From Burhinus oedicnemus (Eukaryota; Chordata; Aves; Charadriiformes; Burhinidae), in the NCBI GenBank assembly GCA_008921705.1, contig VFFE01007486.1, positions 630,217-694,216 on the forward strand: a DNA stretch of 64,000 bases, in the 5' to 3' direction. Below are positions 51,229 to 63,172 of this stretch, one piece after another; positions within the stretch are counted from its first letter, which is position 1, and each line of letters starts with the position of its first letter. Both the position numbers and the translations under genes were made by a program. Below the pieces are notes generated by a model, which worked only from the letters and a program-made list of their open reading frames with translations, did no database searches and was not told the DNA's origin.

Positions 51229-51834
51229 TGTACTTGGTTTTGGCTGGGATAGAGTTAATTTTCTTCCTAGTAGCTCCTATGGTGCTATGTTTTGGATCTG
51301 AGATGAAAACAGTATTGATAACACGTGGATGTTTTAGTTATTACTGAACAGTGCTCACACAGCATCAAGGCCTTTTCTGCTTCTCACACTACCCTGCCAA
51401 AGAATAGGCTGGGGGTGTACAAGAAACTGGGAGGTGACACAGCTGGGACAGCTGAACCCAACTGATGAAAGGGATATCCCGTACTATATGGGATATGGTC
51501 ATCGTGCTCAGCAATAAAAGCTGGGGAAAGAAAGAGGATGAGGACATTCAGAGTGATGGCATTTGTCTTCCCATGTAACCATTACATGTGATGGAGCCCT
51601 GCTTTCCTGGAAATGCCTGGCTAAACACCTGCCTGCCAGTGGAAAGTAGTGATTTAATTCCTTATTTTGCTTTGCTTGTACATGCAGCTTTTGCTTTCCC
51701 TATTAAACTGCCTTTATCTGAACACACGAGTTTTCACACTTTTGCCCTTCTGATTCTCTCCCCTATCCCACCAGGGAGGGAGGGACCGAGCAGCTGTGTG
51801 GGGCTGAGCTGCCCACTGGGGTTAAACTACACCA
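51229..51834 (+). mobile_element. Solo LTR, ERVL-type, nested inside CR1
   Basis: A 606-bp LTR with TG at its start (TGTACTTGGTTTTGGCTG) and CA at its end (AAACTACACCA). It holds a TATA-like CAATAAAAG (51512-51520) and ATTAAA (51702-51707) as a polyadenylation-signal candidate, followed by a pyrimidine-rich 3' part. It is flanked by identical CCAAG 5-mers and carries no primer-binding site or internal genes, so it is a solo LTR left after recombination. The CR1 endonuclease sequence resumes directly after it, so the insertion is younger than the CR1. The frame at 51588-51917 crosses the LTR edge and is incidental. Confidence 0.92.
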
Positions 51835-51839
51835 CCAAG
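51835..51839. repeat. Target-site duplication CCAAG, right copy
   Basis: Exact repeat of 51224-51228. Confidence 0.85.
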
Positions 51840-52066
51840 GCAGAGTTCCACGCATTACAGCTACTCTCACATAAAGTGCAACACCCCCTCCTCACCTTCC
51901 TGTCCTGTTCTTCCTAAAGAGCCTGTCCATACATTTCATCACTCCAGTCCTGTGACCTGTCCCACCATTCCTCTGCCATCCTGATGATGTCATAGTCCTG
52001 TAACTGCACACAGACTCCCAATTCCTCCTGTCTGTTCCTCGTTACATGCATCAGTGTACGGCATTT
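51840..52066 (-). mobile_element. CR1 LINE endonuclease segment (rest of interrupted copy)
   Basis: The continuation of the CR1 that begins at 50237. On the minus strand it encodes the N-terminal half of the ORF2 endonuclease, with recognisable stretches reading like CVQLQDYDIIRMAEEWWD and GGVALYVR, the latter slightly decayed. Homology fades near 52066, the 5' end of this copy. Confidence 0.8.
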
Positions 52067-52310
52067 CTGTTATATTCCTTTCACATCCTTCTACTCTTCC
52101 TTTCTATATACTTTTTCGAGTCCTTTTTAAATTGTATTTTATATTTTCCCTTTTCATCATTGTTTTTAAAAATTTTTGATTTGTTGCTATTGTTGTTTAA
52201 CCTATCCTCTCCAGAGCCACTAAAATCTGTGCTTATTTAGAATCTACGCTCTTATTTCTCAAAAGACAAAAAAATCTAAAGATTAAATTTTGTGTGTTAG
52301 AGGGTCTATT

Positions 52311-53771
52311 ATAGAATCACAGAAACATTTAGCCTGGAAAAGACCTCTAAGATCATCAAGTCCAACTGTTAATCTAGCACTGCCAAGTTACCACTAAAGC
52401 ATGTCCCCAGGCGCCACATCTACATGTCTTTTAAACACCTCCAGGGATGGCGACTTGACCACTTCCCTGGGCAGCCTGTTCCAATGCTTGACAACCCTTT
52501 TGGTGAAGAAATTTTTCCTAATATCCAATCTAAAACTCCCCTGGTGCAACTTGAGGCTGTTTCCTCTTGTCGTATCACTTGTTACTTGGGAGAAGAGACC
52601 AACACCCACCTCGCTACAACCTCCTTTCAGGTAGTTGTAGAAAGCGACAAGGTCTCCCCTCAGCCTCCTTTTCCCCAGGCTAAACAACCCCAGTTCCCTC
52701 AGCTGCTCCTCAGAAGACACGTGCTCTAGACCCTTCACCAGCTTCATTGCCTTTCTCTGAACATGTTCCAGCACCTCGATGTCCTTCTTGTAGTGAGGGG
52801 GCCCAAAACTGAACACAGTATTCAATGTGCGGCCCCACCAGTGCTGACTACAGGGGGACAATCACTACCCTAGTCCTGCTGGTCACCCTATTTCTGATAC
52901 AAGCCAGGATGCTATTGGCTTTCTTGGCCACTTGGGCACACTGCTGGCTCATATTCAGCCAGCTGTCGACCAACACCCCCAGGTCCTTTTCCACCAGGCA
53001 GCTTTCCAGCCACTCTTCCCCAAGCCTGTAGCACTGCCTGGGGTTGTTGTGACCCATGTGCAGGATCTGGCAATTGGCCTTGCTGAACCTCATCCAGTTG
53101 ACCTCGGCCCGTCGATTCAGCCTATCCATATCCCTCTGTAGAAGCTTCCTAGGTCAAGTAGTTCAACACTCCTGCCCAACTTAGTGTTGTCTGCAAACTT
53201 ACAGAGGGTGCACTCGACCCCCTCATCGAGATCATTGATAAAGATACTAAAGAGAACTGGCCCCAATATTGAGCCCTGAGGAACACCACTTGTGACCAGC
53301 CACCAACTGGACATTCACCACAACTCTTTGGGCATAGCCATGCAGCCAGTTTTTGAACCAGCGAAGCATATGCCCATCCAAGCTACGAGCAGCCAGTTTC
53401 TCCAGGAGAATGCTGTGGGAAATGGTATCAAAGGCTTTACTGAAGTCTAGGTAGACAACATCCACAGCCTTTCCTTTGTCCACTAAGCAGCTCACCTTGT
53501 CATAGAAGGCATTAAGTACATCAGACTTCTCCTCATCCTTGGTCACTATGTTCCCCCCCCCATCCAATAAGGGATGGAGATTCTCCTTAGCCCTCCTTTT
53601 GTTGCTAATGTGTTTATAGAAATATTTTTTATTGTCTTTTACAGTAGTAGCCAGATTAATTTCTAGTTGGGCCTTTGGCCCTTCTAATTTTCTCATTGTG
53701 TAACATCACGACTTCCCTGTAGTCCTCCTAAATTGCCTGCTCCTTCTTCCAAAGGTCATAAACTTTTTTTT
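52311..53771 (-). mobile_element. CR1 LINE with internal RT deletion
   Basis: A minus-strand CR1 from about 53771 down to its tail (TTTCTGTGATTCTAT, at 52311). The first frame (53696-53247) carries ORF2 sequence between endonuclease and RT, then jumps at about 53502-53510 (LNAFYDKV) straight to RT motif A (VVYLDFSKAFD, catalytic Asp present). Roughly the first RT motifs are missing. Motif C reads FADN (53197-53186): the second catalytic aspartate is Asn. The coding region then shifts frame at least three times (53314-53117, 53129-52848, 52861-52394) before the C-terminal part ([20 protein letters not shown]). The copy is dead. The 5' truncation point abuts the 3' end of the next CR1. Confidence 0.93.
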
Positions 53772-55815
53772 CCCATGGTTTAGGTTGGAAGGGACCTTAA
53801 AGATCATCTAGTTCCAACCCCGCTGCCATGGGCAGGGACACCTTCCACTAGACCAAGTTACTCAAAGCCCCATCCAATCTGGCCTCGTACACTTCCAGGG
53901 ATGGGCCCCCCTTCAAGTACTGGAAGGCCGCTATAAGGTCACCCTAGAGCCTTCTCTTCTCCAGGCTGGACAACCCCAACTTTCTCAGCCTGTCCTCATT
54001 GCAGAGGTGCTGTAACCCTCTGATCATCTTTGTGGCCCTCCTCTGGGGTCGCTCTAACACGTCTATGTCCTTCTTGTGTTGGGGGCCCCCCAGCTGGACA
54101 CAGTATTCCAGGTACTCATGAAAGTGGAGCAGAGGGGGAGAATCACCTCCCTCGACCTGCTGGCCATGCTTCTTTTGATGCAGCCCAGGATGCGGTTGGC
54201 TTTCTGGGTGACAAGTGCACATTGCTGGCTCGTGTCCAGCTTTTCATCCACTAGTACCCCCAAGTCCTTCTCCTCAGGGCTGCTCTCAATCCATTCTCTG
54301 CCCAGCCTGTATTTGTGCTTGAGACTATCCCAACCCACGTGCAGGACCTTGCACTTGGCCTTGTTGAACTTCATGAGGTTTGCACAGCCCCACCTCTCAA
54401 GTCTGTCCAGGTCCCTCTGCAGACCTGGGGGATGGCATCCCTTCCCTCCAGCATCTCAAACGCACTACACAGCCTGGTGTCTCCGGCAAACTTGCTGAGG
54501 GTGCATTCAATCTCACTGTCTGCGCTGCCAACAAAGATGTTAAACAGCATCGGTCCCAGTACTGATCCCTGAGAAATGACACTCATCACTGGTCACCGCT
54601 CGTACATCAAGCCATTGTCTGCAACTCTTTGAGTGCGACCATCCAGCCAGTTCCTTATACATCGAGTGGTCCATTGGTCAGATCCATGTCTCTTCAATTT
54701 AGAGACAAGGACGTTGTGTGGGACAGTGTCAAATACTTTGCACAAGACCAGGTAAATGATGTCAGTTGCTCTTCCCATATCCACCAATGCTGTAACGCTG
54801 TCATAGAAGACCACCAAATTTGTCAGGCATGATTTGCCCTTAGTGAAGCCGTGTCGGCTATCGCTGATCACCTCCTTTTTTTCCATGTGCCTTAGTATAG
54901 TTTCCAGGAGGATCTGCTCCATGATCTTGCCAGGCACAGAGGTGAGACTGACTGGCCTATAGTTCCCTGGGTCTTCCTTTTTAACCTTTTTAAAAATGGG
55001 GGTTATGTTTCCCCTTTCCAGTCAGTGGGAACTTCACTGGGCTGCCATGACTTCTCAAATATGATGGGTAGTGTCTTGGCAACTTCATTCGCCAGTTCCC
55101 TCCGAACCCATGGATGCATCTCATCAGGTCCCATGGATTTGTGCACCTTCAGGTTCCTTAAATGGTCTTGAACCTCATTTTATCCTATAGTGGGCGGTTC
55201 TTCATTCTCTCAGTCCCTGCCTTCACCTTCTGAGACCTGGGCGGTGTGGCTAGAGCATTTTCAGGTGAAGACTGAGGCAGAAAAGTCACTGAGTACCTTA
55301 GCCTTCTCCATATCCCAGGTAACCAGGTCTCCTGTTTCCTTCTAGACAGGGCCCACATTTTCCCTAGTCTTCCTTTTATCACTGATGTACCTATAGAAGC
55401 TTTTCTTGTTGCCCTTGATGCCCCAGGCCAGATTTAATTTCTCTGTATTCCTCCCAGGCTACCTGTCCTTGCTTCCACCCTCTGTAGGCTTCCTTTTTGT
55501 GTTTGAGTTTGTCCAAGAGCTCCTTGTTCATCCATGCAAGCCTCCTGGCATCTTTGCCTGACTTCCTCTTTATTGGGATGCATCGCTCCAGAGCTTGGAG
55601 GAGGTGATCCTTGAATATTAACCAGCTTCCTTGGGCCCCTCTTCCCTCCAGGGCTTTATGCCATGGTACTCTACTAAGCAGTTCCCTGAAGAGGCCAAAG
55701 TCTGCTCTCCTGAAGTCCAGGGTAGTGAGCTTGCTATACACCCTCCTCGCTGCGCTAAGGATCTTGAACTCCACCATTTCATGGTCACTGCAGTGAAGGC
55801 TGCCCTTGAGCATCA
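53772..55815 (-). mobile_element. CR1 LINE, longest copy (endonuclease end to 3' end)
   Basis: A minus-strand CR1 covering, in order, the end of the endonuclease with its SDH motif ([14 protein letters not shown] at 55789-55781), the linker ([15 protein letters not shown]), RT with [13 protein letters not shown], motif A, motif C and the C-terminal region, ending in the CR1 3' region (AAGGTCCCTTCCAACC) near 53780. Catalytic sites are damaged: motif A reads [11 protein letters not shown], with Val (54748-54746) where the catalytic Asp belongs, and motif C reads FAGD, with Gly (54484-54482) for the first Asp. Several frames are needed to follow the coding region (55894-55391, 54937-54593, 54589-54371, 54374-54063, 54222-53944). 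The usual ATTCTATGATTCT tail is missing at the junction with the neighbouring CR1. Confidence 0.93.
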
Positions 55816-56991
55816 TGCATGTTTTATTATTGTTAAACTCTGCACATATCAGAAGTGGTATGCATATGGAGCAGACTAACAGTCTTGTATCCAAACACCT
55901 TTAATTTTTATTTTTTTTTGTCTGTAAGGCCAATTAATGGCCAGAACTTCGCACCACCTAAACTCTCCTGTTGATACTGACTAGTAGACAATACAGTATG
56001 ACAAAAATACGGAATACTACTTCTAACGGTGATATTTTGCATGTTTAGTTCTTAGGCAGATTGAATGACGTAGTATCCATTTTGAAATTCTACAGCACAA
56101 ATAATGAAGTTCCATTTAACTCTTAGTTTGACAAAGTTTTCACAGTAAAACTGAGTAACTACAAGAACAAGATCTTCGTGATGTGTTCCTCTGTTTATAT
56201 GAAGGCAGGTTATTTTTTATGAATTTCCTAAGAGAACAAATCTGAAACTCATTGCTGGTATAACTGTTGCATAAAAACTTATCTTACAGATACTGCCATT
56301 ATGTCAAGAGTATATAAATATCATGGTTATTATTCAGACATTTACTGATAGCACGAAAAACAAAATGTGTTTCATATAGAACCAGATGAAAGCTGTCTAG
56401 AGCAACAACATTTGTTCAGCGGAGTACTACTTTAAACATTAAGTGTTTTTTAATTGTTTTTACCTAAAGATGGATGAGATGTCTTGTTGTACTAAAATTT
56501 AGCTCCTAGTAGAGTCAAAAGATGAATTCAGACTGTCACTGCTCTTAAAGGCAACTTGGATATAAAAGTTTCTGTTAGTGTCAGCTTTGTCAGTCAAAGG
56601 ACTGAAAGGTTTATTTTCAGTTTCATATCCGCTCTCTTTTATTTAAGTTATTATTGTATTTTTCAGTCTGAAGAACTTCCTCTTGTACATTTCTTGCTCA
56701 TTAAAAGATTTTAAGGATCAGGGAATGTAAGTGTTTTGGAAAGTTGTCAATCTTTTCTCTGAAAACGCATCAATGACCTTTTATTTTGGTATAAATGAGC
56801 AGCCACAGTTTTGATTAAGAGCTGCACATTGCTGGAGATGTAAGTTCCTTATCGATCCACAGGTCAGAGCTTTATTGCTTTGTTCTGTTTAACCCTTAGA
56901 AATAATTCAATTTGTATGACGCACGACTCCTGGGTGTTAACTGAGAGTGTTTTTATCACTGGGTAATGATCCACTACATGCAAGAATACCA
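55816..56991. other. Single-copy DNA, no gene recognised
   Basis: About 1.2 kb of AT-rich DNA between CR1 copies, without a recognisable feature. Confidence 0.5.
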
Positions 56992-57550
56992 CCAGCAGGT
57001 TGAGAGAGGTCATCCTCCCCCTCTACTTCGCTCTGGTGAGGCCAAATCTGGAGAACTGTGTCCAGTTCTGGGCTCCCCACTTCAAGAAAGACAAGGAACT
57101 ACTGGAGAGAGACCAGCAGAGGGCTACAAAGATGATTAGGGGACTGTAACATCTCTCTTATGAGGAAAGCCTGAGATCGCTGGGTCTGCTTAGCCTGGAG
57201 AAGAGAAGACTGAGAGGGGATCTTATCAATGCTTAGAAATAGCTAAAGAGTGTCAAGAGGATGAGGCCAGACTCTTTCCAGTGGTGCCCAGCAACAGGGC
57301 AAGGGGCAATGGGCACAAACTAGAACACAGGAAGTTCCACATGAACATGAAGAAAAACTTCTTTGAGGGTGACAAAGCACTGGAACAAGCTGCCCAGAGA
57401 GGTTGTGGAGTCTCCATCTCTGGAGATATTCAAAACCTGCCTGGACGCCATCCTGTGCAACCTGCTGTAGGTGAACTTGCTTTAGCAGGGGGTTGGACTA
57501 GATGATCTCCAGAGGTCCCTTCCAACCTCTACTATTCTGTGATTCTGTGA
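56992..57550 (+). mobile_element. CR1 LINE 3'-end fragment, different subfamily
   Basis: A plus-strand CR1 3' end: the ORF2 C-terminal region (GTGTCCAGTTCTGGGCTCCC, then ACAAAGATGATTAGGGGACT), AGCCTGGAGAAGAGAAGACT, the block GTTGGACTAGATGATCTCC and the tail ATTCTGTGATTCTGTGA. Frames are broken; only a 74-codon remnant at 57281-57505 stays open. Its wording (ACAAAGATGATTAGG, GATGATCTCCAGAGGTCCC) differs from the copies to its left, so it comes from another CR1 subfamily. It lies in the opposite orientation to the neighbouring CR1 pair. Confidence 0.92.
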
Positions 57551-58670
57551 ATGCTTTGACATTTGGTTACTTCTAATGGAGAGATGATGGTGAATCCTTC
57601 AAGCTCATTACAGTTAGTGTTACAGAAATGAATGATTTTCAAAAGGAAGACTTCTATGGTGCAATTACAGTGAAGGGACTTGGGGATATTCCACCCCAGA
57701 GAGATATCTGTGGTACCTGTAGGTCTGATGTAACTCTTCTGTGAAGAAATCACTGGTCGCAACAAGGGTCAGGTTGAAATGTTGAGGCCACTGATAAAAC
57801 AGTGGTTTGATCTGTTATCCAAACACTTGGCAACATTTAGTTGGAGTTTCAGACACCAGTTCTTCCCACCTATAAACATTCATCAGTATGTTTAACAAAA
57901 ATATTTTATTAAATGACAAAAAGAAAAAAAAAGACAGTATAGAATGATAGAGTGTTTTCCCTGTTACCTTAATTTCTTCAGTATAACTCTAAGTGTCTCA
58001 CGTTACTAGGACAGCCAGTTGCTTTCTTGGCCACTCACAATTCAGGACTGTCAGGTCTTGCTGTGGTGTGACTTTTTTCCCCTCTTATAGCCTCTCCTTC
58101 TGACTGCTCCTTGCTCTGCTCTGTAACCACCACTAACCTCTCTTCATGGCTCCTTATTCTTCTAGCTACTCCTTGGTGTGCCTTGTTTCATTAGCTGCTT
58201 CTGCCAGCCATTACCATCAGATACTCTTTCCACTGATTGAGCCACAAGCTCTTCCCCCAGGACTTCTTTCCGCTCCTTGCCAGGAGGTGCTCTGCCCAAC
58301 CACTGCATTTGCTAACACTTCCTCTTATTTCAGCTTCTGGCAAGGGCCTGGATATCACTGAGGACCAATGGAGTGTAGCAGTGCACCACACACTTACAAA
58401 GGTGACTCTTAACTTGCTGGTGTCACTTTACAGCTAACAGGAGACTTTTAAACAATATTTTCTACTTTTCTTTTTCCTTTCCAGGCTGTACAGTTTTCAT
58501 GTCAATGTTATGATGTTACGTGCTATACCTTTAGGCATAATTACCTGCTCCAGACTTCGATGCATGAGTAAAATCAGAAATTTTTCTCCATTTGATGATA
58601 TGCCTTATTTTTGTTTAAATCAGAAATGGCTTACTGACATAGTAAAACATCTATAAATATATATAAAATA

Positions 58671-58725
58671 TTATTAATAAATAATAATAATAATAATAAT
58701 CATCATCATCATCATCATCATCATC
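58671..58725. repeat. Compound microsatellite (AAT)n-(CAT)n
   Basis: AAT units up to 58700 change abruptly into CAT units at 58701-58725. Confidence 0.95.
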
Positions 58726-60943
58726 TAGGCTTGCATACTCATCCTTTCCATTTTTCTCCCCTTCTCTCTACCTTACATCAACACGTTATTTCTCCACCTT
58801 TGGGCCCTCACTCCTGAAATGTTTTTGTCTGTGAGGGCAGACTGTTTTTGCTTTAGGCTTCAGCCTGCAATGTGTGTTTCTTCTGTACTATATCTGCACC
58901 AGAGGATGGGTTTTTGGTATGCTACTGAATAAAAACAAACTACAGGTTCTAAGTCTTGTGATTTCTTCAGAGTTTCTTTCAAAGTCACAATAACTTGGTT
59001 CTGTTTGGCTGGTCACCTTTGGGTAGTTAGCAAAGGCTTTGTCCACAGAATGCTGTAGAGGCACGAGTTGAAAAGAGGCCGAAAGCATTTATGAGAGAAA
59101 AATCTATCACAGGCTGCTATATACAAAAGACCGTCTCTGATTCAGGAACACCCTGAGCCACAGAACTTTGGAAATGGAGATCTCACTTCATGGTATTTGC
59201 ATATTCTTGCCTCGGCACCCACTGCTGTAAACAAGGTAAGAATGGACCTTTATTTAATCCTAAAATGCAGTTCTTTAGTTCTCATGTTATGTCACCTATA
59301 ATGAAGCAAAACTGTGTATGCATAGGCTCATATAAATTTTAATTAATTCATAATTGGTATTATAATTACATTTTCTACTTGGAATGCAAAACCTCCTGAG
59401 CTGATTCGTGCTACTGAGCTGATATCTGTGACTACATTACAAACAGGTGCAATGCACAGGAGGAGGGACCAAGGTTTGACTTGCTGTGATTACTTATGGT
59501 TCCAGAACCATACTTATGATGTCTTTACCAGCAATGAATTTGACTGGTTAAAGTTGCCCGTCCTAGGCACACACATCGTGTATGTGTGCACAGAGCACTA
59601 GCTGATGATCTCATGTCCACATTGCAAGAAGGGTGCTCTAGAGGGTGCCCTGGTTTATACCATGTGTTCCATCAGGAAAAAAACACACTTCAGGCATATC
59701 AGCATTACAGTCAAATCTGTATTGTATCACTCTGCAAACACCAGAAGTACCTCTATATCATACAGTTGCCTCTGTAGACATATTCTATGTCACCTGAATA
59801 ATTACAATCAAAGAGCCGACAGGTTCATGGCAATAAAAGAAAAAGCCAAATAGGACATTAAAATTCAAATTAGTGGTATTATAGGCCTTAAGGAAGCAAT
59901 GGGTGAAGTGATGAAAGCATTTTGGCAAAGAAGTGCCTTTCTGGCTCCATTTACAGGGGAAGTGGTTATTCACACCAGCAGATAGTGCACACTTCTAAAA
60001 TAGGGTAAAACAGAGCAGCTGGGAAAAGAATCTGGGGAGTCTGTCAATGTGTGAAGAGGTATAAAAAGAGGAAAGGGAAATTTATATGTAAGACAGAATT
60101 ATGTGGCTGAAGAAGAAAAACTAAGTAAGTGCTCATGTAAATACTAGGGGGACAACTACATAGAAGAATTAGTAGGTTTGATAGGATGAACTATATGGGT
60201 AGGAACTATATAGGCAGTTTTCAGAATGAACTGCAGTGAGGAAAGATGTGAGACTACATACACTGGTAAATTAAACGTGTCTGGGACTGAGCTATTGCAA
60301 TGAGACCAACAGACTGGGTCCATACCATTACATTTTCTTACCTACTACAACAAAGTGGTCTCATCTAAAATAATTAGTGGACCTAGTGTTATGTTCATGG
60401 CTCAGTTTAACATGAGAGCAGTGCCCTGACATTTCCTATTCGGGCTGGATGGAGCCTGGTCAAGAAATATCCTAAAAGTGTGTGTATAAGCAAAAGAGAG
60501 TTTTGGTGCAGAAGAATGTCCCCATGCCTAGGTATGTCCCCCAGTACTGTTTAATTTACTAGCAAAGACAAAGCTGGAGGGTAGGAAGCTTAACTGATGG
60601 ATAATGGGTGTGATGTGACCAACAAAGAGACTACAGTTTTAGCAAAAGGAGTTACTAAAAGGCAAAATGCAAAAAATATTTTTAGATCAAAAATATGTGA
60701 TGAAAAAGAAGTGGAAAAGCTGAATATTAGCACAAGACAAGATATATGTGATTTTGAAAGGTCATTCTGTGGTTAACTGACAGTGAAAAGGTGAAAAGGA
60801 CGGGTCTTGAACATTTCAGACAGGTTTATAGATAGACATTTAGAAGAAGATGGAAGATAGAAGAAGAAGATAGAAAGACAGAAGGAAGTATTTAGATCAG
60901 AAAGCTATTTAGGACACAAAAATGTGATGCAAGTGAATTATAC

Positions 60944-60958
60944 CTTTTTTTTTTTTTT
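60944..60958. repeat. Poly(T) run
   Basis: Fifteen consecutive T residues. Confidence 0.85.
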
Positions 60959-63166
60959 AAATACGGAAATTTTCTGTTTGGTAGAAGATTGAAGATTTGT
61001 ATTTTTTGCTGCTGTGAATGGCCTGTAGGGTCCCAAAACCCAAATACACATTAAAACTGTTTTTTGTAAGTATTAAGTATTTTTCATAACACATCTACAC
61101 TGATAATAACTTTAAATAAATTAAAGGAAAAACAGAAGCATACTAATTGTCTGTTCTATCTACCACAAAAAAACCCAAAACATGAAAAGATGGAAATGAG
61201 CTGTGAATTTTTAGCTATGAGCTAATCATAAATTTCAAATGCATTTCTGCCTACTCCATTAAAACTTCCCACAAGTCATTTTAAAATACGTTTTTTTCAG
61301 GGAAAAAAATCTGTTTATTGAGTTAATGTTTGAGCAATGAAAATCGACACAGAATAAGCTTTTACAATAGAAGCACATCTACAATAGAATATGTATATGT
61401 GGTTTGTACTAAAAAGATCAAAAGGATCCTTGGAAATACAGTGAGTCAATGTAAGAGCATCTGAGTAAGTTAGAGTACCAATCTGACCACAGTATAATGT
61501 CTCATTGATGACAGCTGGTCTGGTAATGGGTGCTCTCAGAGGGGTTTTGAATACAGTTCTGTGTCTGAAGACCCTCTCAATACAATGGATGCCTGAAGTC
61601 CTAAGTCAGTCATGGATTATGCAGTAGTCCTCATCTCAACTTTTAGATCTGTTCTTCAAAACTAGACAGAACATATTGGATCAGAACTATTTTAAGGTAT
61701 TAAGGTAAATATTTCCCAGATTAAAGTTGTCCTGCATATGTGCCTCCTGGGCAGAAGTGGTTCTTCCTCTTTCCACTCCCCACATGCACATGTTCATGCA
61801 TACACAGACCATCTCTCAGATCATACAGGATGGAAAATTCAAAGATCAGTGCAGAGTCACAGACACCTTTTTTTTTCCTGCCTCTGGCATTAGAGAGTTA
61901 GATTTAATGTTGGCACTACCAGTAGCAGCAAAGAAATCGTATTAGTCATGAAGAACTAAGAGGATGGGAGAATGAAGATAGCAACCTGAACCACTGAATT
62001 CAGCATGCAGCAATTCCAAACAATGTTTTTACAGATACATTTATGCCCATACCTCCAGGGATATAACTTGTAGTGATGCTATGGGTAGAACGGTCTGCAA
62101 AAATGTCCATTGCTTATGCTTTTGCATTACAAGCCTAAAAAAATTCCCAATACTCTAAAACAAACCACAACTGCAGTTCCCATTTGTGTGTGCTGAAGAG
62201 GGGTGTGGAAGGACTGGAAGACAAAGAAACTCAGAAAAAGCAGGGGTGGGGATCTCCAATTTTTTCAAAACATGCCAAGATGATCTGTCAAGTTAGAGTT
62301 TGAATAAAAGAGTGACTTGCCTGGCATATGCAAGGACACGAGATGTACAGGAGACAACAGACATGTGAAAAGGAAAGGTGGAAAAAACTCGAGACAACTT
62401 AAAGGTAGGAAGTATCTTGCTTTGAATGTAGCTTTTATACTGAGAGCATCTGAATCACAGCCTTTGTCCATGCTCACCCTCTCACACTGGAAGGATCTGT
62501 CCTCAAATATGCAACTATGTGTACTTGAAATTAAGGGTGACTTGTATGTTTGAGGATATGGTCAAACGCTGAGCTGTGCTTTCTCTCTTAATAAGGATGG
62601 AGGTGAAGTTATCACCTGAAAGTTCATATATTTACACTATTCTTCCTATAAATCCTCACCGGTTCTTCCACAATTGAGAAAACAAAATAGGAGACAACAC
62701 CCTTGCCATATCGAGATACATTGTTGGCCATACACAGACAAATGCAAAGAGAATAATAAGTGAATGCTCACTCAAAAACTGGTACAGCCTTAATTCATGT
62801 CTGCAACAGGGAGATATCAAACTCTTCCACCTCCTTTGAAATAATAACTCAAATAATCATGTGAAAAGCAGTGCACTGAAGGAATGTGTTTTTAGAATAT
62901 TTTGGAGTAAGGACTTTCTATTAAAATGTTGTTGGTTTTTTGTTTTAATTGGAACTTTTTTTTTTTGTTAACTTGATGAATTCATAATGTTTACAGTTAT
63001 CAGATCAAACTGGGGAGGAAGCTTTATTGCTCCAGGTGTTGCAGTGATTGGAGGAGACTATTATATTGGCTCTGAACCCTTCTCAGCCAGGCTGTAGCTT
63101 TCATCCAAGACATTTAGACAGTCCAAATCTGCACAGTCATTCATTTCAATAGCATTCTCTTACAGT

Positions 63167-63172
63167 TTTATT
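63167..63172 (-). promoter_or_regulatory. Candidate polyadenylation signal AATAAA
   Basis: TTTATT on the plus strand gives AATAAA on the minus strand about 200 bp after the stop codon of the candidate terminal exon. Another AATAAA lies at 63028-63023. Either could end that transcript. The hexamer is common by chance in AT-rich DNA. Confidence 0.3.

Larger units (their letters stand above)
57551..63166. other. Single-copy DNA, no gene recognised
   Basis: Mostly AT-rich. A GC-richer, pyrimidine-rich block lies at about 58005-58440. Microsatellites lie at 58671-58725, a purine run near 60841-60895 and a T run at 60944-60958. No exon or mobile element is recognised. Confidence 0.5.

Noticed and set aside
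51588..51917. 109-codon frame crossing the LTR end
   Set aside because: It crosses the boundary between the LTR and the CR1, so it cannot be a gene of either.
62989..63100. Plus-strand peptide with hexapeptide-like spacing (SFIAPGVAVIGG)
   Set aside because: Too short for a repeat domain, with no splice signals, and it lies antisense to the probable 3' UTR of the minus-strand exon.
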